This document shows positions 21,624 to 33,332 of a stretch of 44,432 bases of DNA, piece by piece (positions within the stretch are counted from its first letter, which is position 1; every line of letters begins with the position of its first letter). Source of the stretch: Nemertoderma westbladi. Lineage: Eukaryota > Xenacoelomorpha > Nemertodermatida > Nemertodermatidae. The notes below the pieces were generated by a model. The model worked only from the letters and a program-made list of their open reading frames with translations. It had not been told where the DNA came from and searched no databases. The stretch is taken from contig JAUCBJ010005079.1 in assembly GCA_032718475.1 (NCBI GenBank), positions 1 through 44,432 of the forward strand. Reading direction: 5' to 3'. The translations under genes and the position numbers were made by a program.

Positions 21624-23624
21624 CGAGGAATAACGTCTCCGATACTGATGAAATGGACCCCCACACAGACTCGGAAACCGACGAGGCACCGAATGTGAAG
21701 AACATGGCTCGTCGACTGGGAGCTCTCAAAGGTGGAGTGACTCGAGCATACCACTGCATCGAGAAACAGCTAAAGGGCGCCGAGACTCCCCTCAGCGATA
21801 TACAGACTCAATTACAGAATATCCTAAGTATCTTACAACGATACGAAAGCATGATACAGCATATCAGGAACTCATTCCCGCAACCGATCTGGGAAACTAC
21901 CCCAGACTCGAAGAACACGTACCACATTTGGACGAGTTCCGCAAGCAACATCGGAGGACCCTCAGCCTCATAAGAGGCTACGAGGAACAGTATTATAAAC
22001 AAACTGAAAGGGCGGACGCAGAATCAGTACAGACCTCCGGTACCAGAACCGTGGTTCAGGGAAAAAGAACTGGGTCCTCGAGGCACCAGCACTCCAGCGC
22101 TAGGAGCGAGATATCTGGTTCAGCGCGCAGTTCCCAAGGGGGTCAACCACTCTGAGATCAGCTGCGAGAACAGAGGGCATTGGCTCTTAAAGCTCGAATG
22201 GAAGATGAGTATGTCCAACTGGAAATTGAACAGGATGCACTGGCGGAGGAAAGACATAAACAGGAGGCCGAAATATATGCCAAACAACAAACGCAAGAGG
22301 CCGAAATACGGTCCGAAAAATGTAAACAAGAGGCCAAACTATGTAAACGAGAGGCCGAACAACAGGCCGAAATACGTAAACAAGAGGCCGAAATGTGTAA
22401 ACGGAACACCAAGGCCCAAGCGATTCTTGTTCATAAAAAGAATGCGGACATTGCTAAACTCACAGACTACGAAGCTGCACTCATAGAATGGGACCTTCAA
22501 CTATACGAGGACTGGGAAAGGGGTATAGAACAGGATTATGTAACAATTCCAGTCCCGGAGTTAGAAAAGTCATTTACACCACCGGCTGCGGAACCCCCAA
22601 AACCTGAGTTCCCGCCTACTATACAGTCTACGTTATCGGCACAAGCACCGGTATTCCACCCCTCACCGGTTATGCTTAAGAATGAGGAACCTTATTTCCC
22701 ATCTAATCCCACGGCACCGAGCGTTCCCCAGTACGAGTCTGAAAAGGACTCGGAACGGGACGCCACCCCTCAATCCAACAATCCGTTCACATCCATACCG
22801 AAAATCCGTAACCGCGTCATCATTAAAACTCCACCTCTCGTCGATCCATCGTGCATGGGAGAAAATGTGAATAACTATAATCCTCCTAGTCATTCCAGTT
22901 CGGATGACGTTGGCATCATCCGAGCCTTGGAAAACCGCCTGGCTATGCCCAATATGGAGATCCGCACCTTTGAGGGAGACCCCGTCGATTACCTCAGATT
23001 CAAGAAACGGTTCTTCGCTCAGATCGGGTCAACGGATATAACCGACGCACAAAAACTGGTATATTTATCCCAATACCTGGGTGACAAACCACGTCGAATC
23101 ATTAAATGTTTCGAGGGAGGATCTCACGAAGCGTACTACGACGCATGGAAAACTCTAGACAAAAGATACGGAAACATCGGAACTATAATTAATAAGACGC
23201 TCAAGAAACTGATACAGGACGCTGGGTCCCTAGGGGACCCACAGAATATCCAAGAGTTCTCGGACTCTATGAAAGATGCCTACTACACTTTAAACCATTA
23301 AACAAGGAGGAACAAGTAAACAACATTTTAAACCTCCGACAGATTGCCCGAAAGTTCCCCGGATGGCTGCAAAGCAAATGGGCGTATAAATGCGTAGATC
23401 TCCGACGCAGACACCCAGATCGGGATCCCAGTTTCCTCGAAATGTCGGCATTCCTAGATGATATCTCCGAAGCCATGAATGACTCGATGTTCTCCAAACA
23501 AAGTCTCTCCAAGTTAGACAGAATAGAGAACAACTCTAGGAGCAGGACACCCACTCCGAAACCGAGATTCCGTCCCCCTCCGGTGAGTACGATGGCCATC
23601 AATCACCATGGCCGAGGATTCTGA
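21620..23624 (+). pseudogene. BEL/Pao gag, broken by frameshifts and a stop
   Basis: Gag forms the particle shell. The N-terminal part (MTRNNVSDTDEMDPHTD, then KGGVTRAYHCIEKQLK) is helical, as in BEL gags. The frame shifts near 21890, meets a TGA at 22153-22155, then runs to 23301. A long charged coiled-coil stretch of repeated KQEAEI-like units lies at about 22250-22420. A BEL-type capsid region follows (EIRTFEGDPVDYLRFKKRFF, DKPRRIIKCFEG) at about 22950-23200. A second shift near 23295 moves the frame to the end at 23624, which overlaps the start of pol by 17 bases. The copy cannot make intact Gag. Confidence 0.85.
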
Positions 23625-26600
23625 CGACGAGAACTACGAGGAACTGACATCAGGCGAGGAATGGGCGTGTTATCTAGTGAATTGGGCACCCGAAAGGGAA
23701 GGCACCACAACCTCCCTTCTATATTGCTTCTGCGGAGAGAAACACAAGGTGGAATTCTGCAGAAAGTTCCAGTTTGCTGAACTCGTCCCACGCTTCGAGG
23801 CGATAATGAAACACCGAGGATGCTTCCGGTGTTTCGGAACAGGTCACTATGTTCGGGATTGCGACCAAAGATCGTGCTGCGCGGTCTGTAATGACCTACG
23901 TCATCACACACTCCTCCACATCCCTGCGAACTTCGATTTTACCACCCTCCCGTTCCGGATCGAATCCAAACGGAGAGGAGAAACGAATCACGTCTCTAAG
24001 GGTACCCGGACGATTCAATGGAAGGAAACCAATCCATTTAAAACCGCCACCGATGTATCACATGTGACAAATATTTCGGCTACGATCAATCTTATAAACC
24101 GCCAATACATGGTTTTCGCCAAAGTGATCCCAGTAAGAATTCAAGGGGTTGGGAAATCCTTAACAACGCTCGTGTTCCTTGACAATGGGTCGGACGGAAC
24201 CATCATCGACTGGGATTTCCTCGAACAACTAGGCCTAGACTACGAACCTTGCAAACGGCCCATACAAACTATTACCGACCATAGAGAAGTGGAGTCCGGG
24301 GAGGTATAACTCAAGATGGAAGGGGTTATGAAGGGTTACGAGACGGTCAAACTGATGATCAAGAACGCTCTGGTACACAACGATCTCCGAGTGCGGTTCC
24401 GACAATCATCTGAATATGCACCCCTCATACAACTAGACTGGGAAGATGTAGATCTACGATGCCCGCCGTTGGACGTGAACCAAATTACCCTATTAATCGG
24501 ACTCGACACACCGGAATTACACATACCAACCGGAGACATCGCCCGATCCATAAAGCCGGATGACAGTTTTTATGCAGAACGCACCATCATGGGATGGACA
24601 TTATGCGGCATCAAAGAGCAGACTACTGACACCTATACATATCTCCCTAAATGCCAGATTAAAGAGAATTCAACATCTGTGGATTACTGTTCAGCCACTG
24701 ACCCGGACGAGGATTTATTCCTAGAAACTGAAAAAACCCAGCAGGAAATGACCAAGTACTTTAACTCAGAGACCCAAGAGTTTGCTGAAAAGGACGAAAA
24801 CCCGTCCGAGGAAGATCAATATTGTATCGACATCCTTGATCAGGCCACGTTCAAAGACGGACATTGGTGTTCGCCCATGCTGTGGAAAGACCCAGATAGA
24901 CCGATGGCGAATAATGCCAGCATGGCCCTTAGGAGGCTTAAGGGGATCCGGTTAAACGACCTACCCGAGATAAAGGAGAAATACAATAATGTAATTAGAG
25001 GATATCTAGAAGATGGATTGGCGGAAATGGTACCCCGGAATGAACTGCAAGGGGGTAGACGGACGTATTATCTCCCAACCCACTATATGATAGAAGCCCG
25101 GAAGGGTTGTAAAATCCGGGTAATGAATGATGCTGCGGCTATGTATCAGGGCGAATCCCTGAACAGCCAACTTTATACAGGGCCCAACATCTACAGTACA
25201 CTCATCAGCGTGTTGATCAGGTTCTGGGAAAACCGAATAGCCTTCACCTGCGACATCAAAGCAATGTTCCACCAGGTCCGAACGCTACCAAGAGACTCAG
25301 ACTGTCTACGTATATTATGGACAGATAAAACATTAACTCGAGAGGAGATAAGTCAACTCACCTTGAAGGATGTGGACATAATGCGCATGATTGTCAGGAT
25401 CTTCGGCGCTAAGGACTCGCCGGTGGCATGTAGTGACATGCTGAAGAAAACAGCGGCTATGTGCAAAAACGAGTTTCCTCCGACAGTCATAGAGACCATC
25501 CAACGATGCTTCTACGTAGACGACGGATGCGCCGGTGCCGATAATGTCAACGAGGCATATCAGCTGGCGATGGGAATGGTGGAATGTTTAAAGAGAGAAG
25601 GCTTCCCTCTCGTAAAGTTTAGATCCCACGATAAGGAACTTATGGAAAAGTTCCCGGAAGAAATCAGACTAGACGACAATAAAATGTATTCCGAGGGTGT
25701 GGATCACCATGTACTCGGTATCGAATGGGACATAGAATTGGATGAGTTCATCTTCAAATATAACCCCCTACCCAAGCCCATGACAAAAAGGGGATGTCTG
25801 TCTATAAAAAGTGCTATATTTGATCCACTAAACTTCATATCTCCAGTAACATTGGCCGGAATGAATTTGATCAAAGAATTGTGGATAGAAGGACTGGGTT
25901 GGGACGAAGAACTCCCCCTACACCTCAGTGCTAAATGGAGAAAGTGGATGGAACAACTCGAACATCTACATCTTATGCGGATCCCTCAACCGTTCTTCCT
26001 CGATAAACTACCCACCGATATATTCCAGCTCCATACCTTCTCGGACGCATCGAATACCGGAATCAGCGTAGTTACCTTCCTAAGAAGATTAAGTCAGGAT
26101 GGAAACAGCGATACGAGCTTCTTATTCTCTAAGGCTAAGACAGTATCCAGGGAATTCGTAGCAACGATACCGAGACTCGAGCTACAGGCTGCAGTTTGGG
26201 CAGTGAGGCAGAACCGCATGATCATGCGGAACTTACGAATCCCCATCGAATCGCAGCATTTCTGGGTCGATTCGGGTATCGTACTCTACTACCTCCACTC
26301 ACCATCACGGCAACACACCACGTTTGTAGCGAACCGAGCCACTGAGATAAAACAGTGCACCGGCCGAGAACAGTGGCACCATGTAAACGGGAAAGAAAAC
26401 CCAGTGGATTTATCGAGCAGAGGCGCCACCCCACAACAACTCGGTAAAAGTAAACTCTGGCTTACAGGCCCGGAATTCCTACAGCAGCCACAATTAACCT
26501 GGAGCACCCGATTCGATCACAAACTAGATAGTGAAAAATACTCCGAAGACGACAAGGAGATCCGTAAAGTCCATAGAAGCGCCACAGTGGAGATCTATAG

Positions 26601-28224
26601 TTGTCTGAACGAGCCTGCAAAGGACTCGGGCAAGCACTATAATATCGCGACTACCACGCAACCAGCGGCGTCTTTACAACTATTGATAGAGCGAACCTCC
26701 TCAATGAGACGTCTCATCCACCACATCTTAACCCTTCGCAACTTCCTGCGGTGGAAGGACAACAAACCGATAGTTTGACGAAGTATACAAGAACTCATTA
26801 TTGCGGAGAAGTGTACCGGTATTGTTAGATATGTCCAGAAAGAAAGTTTCCCCGATGAGTGGGAACAACTCAGTGCGGGCAAAACCTTGAAACCGGACAG
26901 TCCAGTCTACCAATTGAGACCCATGATGGGAGAAGACGGACTGATTCGACTGAATACCCAGATGGCAAATGCCCCGGTTGAATACGAAGTCAAATACCCA
27001 GCGCTTCTACCCGGAATGTCAACATTAGCCAAGCTATTAATCCAACAGTGTCACGAAGAAAACCATCACGCGGGACAGAACTGGATTATGGCTAATATAC
27101 GGCAAAGATATTGGATCACCCACATCCAGCCACTGATCCGGAAAGTGTTAAAGCGTTGTTTTCCCTGCAGAAGATATCTAGCGCCAACGCTCACACAAAG
27201 AATGGCCAACTTACCAGCCACACGACTGCAGTCCGATTCCCCGCCGTTCTACGTAACCGGAGTAGACTGTTTCGGACCATTTACAGTCATCGAGCGACGA
27301 TCCAACATCAAATGCTGGGGGGCTATCTTTACATGCCTTAGGTCTAGGGCAATCTACCTAGACCTCGTAGTGAACCTTACGCAACACGCATTTCTCAACG
27401 CCCTGCGTCAGTTCGTGGCAAACAATGGAACATGTCGTCGTATGTACTCCGATAATGGAACAAACTTCGTGGGAGGAGAAAGAGAACTTAGAGAGGCGAT
27501 CGAGGGATGGTTCACCGAAGAGACCGCATCCCAAGTCTGGAGGGAACACCATATACAATGGCACTTCCAAACACCCTTGGCAACCCATACGAGCGGGGTA
27601 TGGGAGAAGCTCATCGACTTGGTAAAACGATCCATGCGCGTCGCATTAGGGGACATCCGGGTAACCCACGACACCCTTCGCACAACATTCTGCGAGATCA
27701 CGGCTACCCTAAACAACTGGCCCATCATACCTATTCACGACAACCCCACAGATCTGGAGCCTCTTACACCTAACCATCTACTCGGAAGACCTAAAACCAA
27801 CATTCTTCCAGAGGCGATGTTCCCAGATCCCAACAATATTGCTAGACACACCAATTGGAAAAAGGCCCAAGCACTGGCAGCGCATTGGTGGAGAATTTGG
27901 GCCCAAGAGTACCTCATAACCCTCCGGACCAGGAGGAAGTGGAATAACACCTACAAGAATGTCGCAGTTGGCGACATGGTGCTAGTTAAGGAAGACCTTA
28001 AAGACCGCGTCCACTGGCCTGTGGCGCGAGTCGTGGAAATAGCCCCAAGTAAAGACGGACTTGCGAGGACTGTGATGATACGAACGGCAAAGGGCCACTA
28101 CCAACGCCCTATCCAGAGGCTCTGCCTTCTTGAAGGCAATGACAGCGGTGATTCTACGAGAGGTGATAAGATCCCTACTCAGGATCCTGCTGCAGACATT
28201 GGTGACAATGCTAAACCCGTTTAA
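23608..28224 (+). pseudogene. BEL/Pao pol polyprotein with two in-frame stops
   Basis: One frame of 1539 codons is interrupted only by TAA at 24307-24309 and TGA at 26776-26778. In order: zinc-binding knuckles (CFRCFGTGHYVRDC at residues 72-85, then CCAVC...HHTLLH), an aspartic protease site LDNGSDGTIID near residue 191, reverse transcriptase with catalytic FYVDDG at 25510-25527, RNase H (HTFSDASN, PRLELQAAV, FWVDSG, HVNGKENPVDLSSRG), integrase with an HHCC-like N terminus, core aspartates in GVDCFGPF and YSDNGTNF and a glutamate in GVWEKL, and the WRIWAQEYL...VGDMVLV tail (DUF5641) diagnostic of BEL/Pao. No frameshift is visible across 4.6 kb, so decay is recent. Confidence 0.95.
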
Positions 28225-29331
28225 ACCCTTCTCATCCTGTTGACAAACTCTTTTAAATGTGATTTACTGACAATGAATAATGGATCCCCCTTAAACCAAC
28301 TGTATCCACGCAATGGTATTTGTGTTTCCTCGTGTGTTATGTGGAATCCAGAGTCACCCTGCAGATGTTTCGACTGACGCAGGGTAGTTTATGTATTGTT
28401 CACCCTGATTTTGGTCATCAGGACCAACTATATTGGATTATTGGAAATGGTAAAGATTTGAAGTGGAATTCATTGTATCCATTGTGTTGTATTGTGTTGT
28501 CCGTTGCATGCGCAGTTCGGGGCGTAGGCAGTTTAACTAGTCCAGCTGTAGATCCCGGATTGCCGCGCAACACCCCCTCTATCACGTTATTCTGGCAGGT
28601 CCATGATGCATCCACATGACTTCGTCGATAGAGGTTTCATGTTTCTCAGTCGCGTTATTCTGGTGGGACCGTTGCATGGATTTTGGGGCGTAGGTGGTGT
28701 AACGAGTCCGGCTGTAGATCCCAGAATGTTGCGTAACCCCATCCCACAATGAAAATTTCCCAAAGAAGATGGTTGAATGTAGTTGGAAATGATGAAAAGA
28801 AACAGACGACCCTACTATAAACTGAATGATGACGCGTATGATGATGAAAATGTAATGATGCACACCCTGGTGCTGCGCTTATAACAAATGATGATAGCCG
28901 GGGGCTATAACCCCAATGATGAAATGGAAATGATGAAATGAAAATGATAAAATGTGGAAATAAATGAAATGTGTAATAAATGTGAAATAAATGTGGAAAT
29001 AAATGATGAAATGTGGAAAGAAATAATGAAATGTGAAATGAGTAATAAATGAGAAATGAAAAAAGACAAAAAAAATGTATAAAATGTAGAAAGTAAAAGA
29101 ATTGGAAAAAGAAGAGGACATAAAAAGTCAAAACTGGTTGGATATTAATGTATAGCTATAGTAACTGTAAATACTGAATGTAGTAGCAATAAGATGGTAG
29201 ATGCCTATATAGCAATAATAATTAATAAACTGAATTACAAATAAACTGAATTATTCTGCAGTCACTATAGAATCAGACTTTCTGGATTTATAATTAACTG
29301 ATGTAAATTTGCAACGGACATAATTGAAAAT
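28225..29331 (+). other. Noncoding gap between BEL pol and the extra ORF
   Basis: Two ~72-bp repeat copies occur at 28502-28575 and 28670-28741 (shared parts ggcgtagg and gctgtagatccc), each linked to a gttattctgg block. From about 28745 to 29115 the plus strand is a low-complexity purine-rich run of atgaaatg-like words; long open frames on the complement there (F, H and Y rich) are artefacts. An internal promoter or splice acceptor for the downstream ORF might lie here, but none was identified. Confidence 0.6.
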
Positions 29332-31458
29332 ATGGACCCAAATCGCCAAATTATCGGCAAACTACGTAATACAATAGATTTACTGGAATATCCACAGCCT
29401 GGATCTCCCAACTTTGATACAGCATGGAATGCCCTGATAGTTGAGAATGTGCGAATCATTAAATTCTCCGGGCGAGAGGGACCGGATTCCCGTAATCTAC
29501 GAGAGCTCCAGTTGACCGATGTTAGTACGAGACTGAAAAGAACTCGGAACACAAAGGAAACCGGAGGAGAGGAGTTGTCATTCTGGGAAACGTTCCGGCA
29601 AAGCGTCTACAAATCTCGATGTTTGATATACAACAACGAGGGAAACGCGACGCCCACCTCGAAAGCGATTACGTTGGCGTGATGCCAAAGTTTTGTCGAC
29701 GACAAGAGTACGTACCTCACCCACTGGGGAAACCTAGCGGAGTGTACGGCGACGCTGCGAGAGGAACGTATATCAGTTATCCAGAATCGCGACGACTACC
29801 AGGAGAAGTATGGGACAAAGGAATACGGTCGATCATTAGTCGTCATCCTCGGAACCCTAGATGGTCTGGTGTTGATATGTCGAATATTTCCGACACCCAA
29901 ACAGGAGATGCGGACAGCCAGAGCGATCTGGCTATTACCACCGGAGATCCAACAGATCCTATTTGATTTCGACATCACTAAAATCGGGTCGGATATAAAG
30001 GCGGACGTCCGAAATGACTACGCTAACGCTCCTTTCGGAAGAAACCGTCGAGAAGATCTCAACGCCATTAGTCATTGCATTGACACCCAAATACTGCTAG
30101 CCTGGTTGCGATCCGCAGAATTCATGCGAGGATTCCGAGAGATGAGACGGACGAAATCCGGTATCGGCTACCTCGCAGTGCTAAACGGCGGTATAAACTT
30201 TAAACCCCAGAAATTCCAGGATTATAATAAGATATATGGTGGGCACCCGGAATTAGAAATAAAGAGTGAGCGAGAGAGTCGCTGGAAGGATGTAGAAAGA
30301 AAGTGGATGATCCACCACAAGTGGGAGAATCCAGATCGACGGAACTTTATCTACATCGTAATGGAATCATACACAGTTGCCAAGTTCATCTGTAAGACTC
30401 TTGATAGTCTCATTAAGGCAGTTCCTAGATCCTTTATCGACTATGAGTGGAACGAAGTTATCGACCACGCATTCAAAGCGGTAGAGAATATTCCACCAGG
30501 AGAAACGAAAAGGCTCACCGTCATCACATCCTGGGACGAGAATGGACCATTCGACATCCCTACGGTTGCTGATCTCCTCGGTGCGGAGGAACCACTGCTA
30601 TCTTCGGATGGGGAGGAATTATGGCTACAGGAAGGTGTTCTGCTGTCCACCCCAAAGCGACAACTCGATCCAGAAGTCGCTTACAAACCGGCCGCCAAAC
30701 GGGTCGCCTCGGCCAAACCTGCGACGGAAGCAGGTGTATCTACCCCACTTGGCTCCGCCAGTCCCGCTAGGGAGCTAGTAACTACCTTTGCGTTGAATGA
30801 CTTCGGCGTCATATGTCAGAGGTTGTCTCCATATCCGTTCCCGGGGGGAGAAGACTGGTCTTCGGAGATCCCGAGTACCAGCACCCAACAGACCCACTCA
30901 GCGATACAGGTTGCAAAGGGTCCCAGCGTTGCTCCGACTCCCGTAGATCTCCTCAGAATTCCTCCGTCGAATGCCCCGGCACCTCTTTGTCGACCAGCTG
31001 TGGCAACGACCCCTTCCGTTCCACAAGACCCTATGCGACTTACCCAATGGTACGCCGAACAGACTGAATGGATCCACCACCAGAAACGGGCGCCCGGGAT
31101 GTGACTGGCAGGATATAAAGAAAGTTATCGAAATGAGAACATCCTACGCCAAAAGAACATCCTACTACCATTCAATTACGTGGATCTATTATTAAGCGCC
31201 GGATTATTCGGTCCCTTCGAGATCCTTAGGCGTCACTCCTATAAGGAAGAATTCGGTGACGGAAAGTGGTTCCTAGAGGCACGCACTACCGAGTTGGAGA
31301 GACGGACGGATATGATCCCGCTACCATCTAAAGGAAGAGCCGCCAGGAGACAAGCTGAAGCGATGCTCACGATGGATGTTGATGCTCCCCTACCAACACT
31401 GGCGATCGACGAGAGTAGACGGGCGAAGAGGAGAAAGGCGTATCAGAGTAAGAAATAG
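29332..31458 (+). pseudogene. Unrecognised ~709-codon ORF in the env position of the BEL element
   Basis: Starting at ATG 29332, one frame reads to the stop at 31458 with only two interruptions, both TGA (29680-29682 and 31102-31104). The encoded protein starts MDPNRQIIGKLRNTID, has a central region rich in charged and aromatic residues (RREDLNAISHCIDTQILLAW; RKWMIHHKWENPDRRNF), then a Pro/Ser/Thr-rich stretch at about 30700-31050, and a strongly basic end (ESRRAKRRKAYQSKK). No signal peptide, no furin-type site and only one weak hydrophobic stretch (LVVILGTLDGLVLIC, about 29850) are seen, so it does not look like a typical envelope glycoprotein. I do not recognise the family. Position, length and continuity argue that it belongs to the element. 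Confidence 0.7.
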
Positions 31459-31619
31459 AGGACCAGAATATTCCAGGGACATTTATATCGAACATTTATT
31501 TTTATATATTTACATAAACTGACTCTAGGAAAAAGTAATCAAGACTATGCAAAATTAAAATTTGGGTTTTTTATATGGGAAATGACCTAAGCAAACTCGA
31601 TCTACCGATAGACCTCACG
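31459..31619 (+). other. BEL 3' untranslated stretch before the LTR
   Basis: AT-rich with no ORF. No classical long polypurine tract is visible directly before 31620; the last bases are gatagacctcacg. Confidence 0.5.
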
Positions 31620-33118
31620 ACCTCGCGGTATTTCAACTTTTCTTAATGCGAGTTGAATATTTTTCGGATTTATTTGAAATGAATATTCCAATATCACTAC
31701 TAGACGCGGGAACATGGGATTTGGGCATATTCAATGGACTGGGGTGATTTATGGGCGAATATTGGGGCGACTTACGGGGTACGGGACTCATGTCAGATAT
31801 TTAAGGGCCAGGGGTAGGAGGCAAAGTTAAGCAGTATTCAGGTTTGCCTGATTACTATTAGGCCTAGCCAACTTCCTGCTGCCTGTAGAGGTGGATTTGG
31901 TAACTCGCTAGGCCTAAGGGACAAGGACTGCCCTTAGCAGTCCCTGGCCAACAGTAGTTATTACGAGCCTGAATAAGGACTCGGAAAGTCTGCTGCTTGT
32001 GTCAGGGATTTGCGACGGGAACCGACAGACAGATCCATAGCGGTCCCTGGTCGCCGGCAGTTATTACGAGCCTGAATAAGGACTCGGAAAGCTTGCCGAC
32101 ATATGCCAGGAACTTCCGACAGGTCAACCGACTAACGGAGGAAGGGTTTGACAAAGACTGCCTTCCTGGAGTGGGTTCCACAACCGGCGTTAGTACGAGC
32201 CTGAATAAGGACTCGGAAAACTACCAACCGTTGGGGCTCACGACGGGCTGACAGACCCCTTGCCAAGCCGTACCGCTTTCCTGATGACCGATCCCCTCGG
32301 GGTTCGGGAAGGGTGGGACGGACACGCAACGGGGTCAAAAGACAAAGGACCGGACACCACTGGCCTACCGACTGTTCGGAGCAGCTTCTCGGCTACTGAA
32401 GTGACTACGAGCCTGAATAAGGACTCGGAAAGCTTAGGTGGTTGGGTCCCTGTGATGAACCGACAGACCCCTAGCCAAGCCGTACCGCTTTCCTGATGAC
32501 CGATCCCTTCGGGGTTCGGTAAGGGTGGGACGGACACGCAAACGGGTCCACCAACTTGACAGACCCCTAGCCAAGCCGTACCGCTTTCCTGATGACCGAT
32601 CCCTTCGAGGTTCGGGAAGGGTGGATGGACACGCAACCGGGTCTACTGACTTGACCGACCCTTAGCCAAGCCGTACCGCTTTCCTGATGACCGATCCCTT
32701 CGGGGTTCGGGAAGGGTGGGACAGACACGCAACAGGGTCGACCAACACCGACACTACGGTACCGAGACTAGGACCGAGGGAAAATTGGGGAACATTAGTT
32801 AGGTTAAAATCTATAACGAACAGTGGGTAGTTAAATAATGTACTATAGGGATTTATATTGTCGTATTATATTATTGCAAATATTTGGTGTATATTGGTTT
32901 GGGGAAGCCCAACTTATTCTCAATCAAGATTCAACCGTATGGAAGTTACATTAAAGATTATATCCAACCAATAAAACTTTTCTCAACCGCAATCTTGCAT
33001 TTAAGAAAGTATTCATTCTCCACTTCCAATATCCGGTGACTGGCCGGAATTCCGTGGTCTAAAAGTTCCGCCTCCAGCATCGGCGTTTTCCCCCATGGTG
33101 TCGGGAATAACGGCAACA
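31620..33118 (+). repeat. BEL 3' LTR
   Basis: 1499 bp. It carries the same four ~24-base motifs (about 31965-32410) but only four copies of the ~95-bp unit (32263, 32475, 32571, 32666) against six in the 5' LTR. Two missing units account for the whole 190-bp length difference. Its last 146 bp are also part of the 360-bp duplicated target of the family B element. Confidence 0.92.
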
Positions 33119-33332
33119 TATGTTAACAATCCATTTATTTCGGATATAAAAGAGCAATTACTCAAACAATACGCAGATGTATTCAGATCACAGGGTAAAC
33201 TGTCGACAAGGGTTAGTGACCCGATGCGTATAGAACTAAAAGACCACGTGCAACCATTCACTATCCATACAGCCTGCCCAATTCCATTCGCACGCTGTGA
33301 GAATGTTAAACAAGAAATTGACAATATTTTAA
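32973..33332 (+). repeat. Left copy of a 360-bp direct repeat flanking the family B element
   Basis: Starts aaaacttttctc and ends gacaatattttaa. It spans the last 146 bp of the BEL 3' LTR plus 214 bp of Gypsy reverse transcriptase. The right copy (36849-37208) has the same length and differs at three positions. Confidence 0.95.

Larger units (their letters stand above)
19536..33118 (+). mobile_element. 13.6-kb BEL/Pao LTR retrotransposon with an extra downstream ORF
   Basis: LTRs of 1689 bp (19536-21224) and 1499 bp (31620-33118) end in AACA, and the left one starts TGTT. The flanks gatgt (19531-19535) and tatgt (33119-33123) are a near-perfect 5-bp duplication; removing the element rejoins the Gypsy pol frame exactly between protease and reverse transcriptase. 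Internal order is a short leader ORF, gag, pol (knuckles, protease, RT, RNase H, integrase, DUF5641-type tail), a noncoding gap of about 1.1 kb, and a ~709-codon ORF before the 3' LTR. gag, pol and the extra ORF all carry stops or shifts, so this copy is defective. The 3' LTR start (acctcgcgg) lacks TGTT, perhaps by mutation. Confidence 0.93.

Noticed and set aside
28655-29131. 158-codon F/H/Y-rich minus-strand frame
   Set aside because: It lies over the low-complexity atgaaatg run inside the BEL element; composition explains it and no domain is seen.
29619-29966. 115-codon frame overlapping the extra BEL ORF
   Set aside because: It is in a different phase; the continuous 29332-31458 frame reads through this segment with no stop after 29682 and is the better reading.
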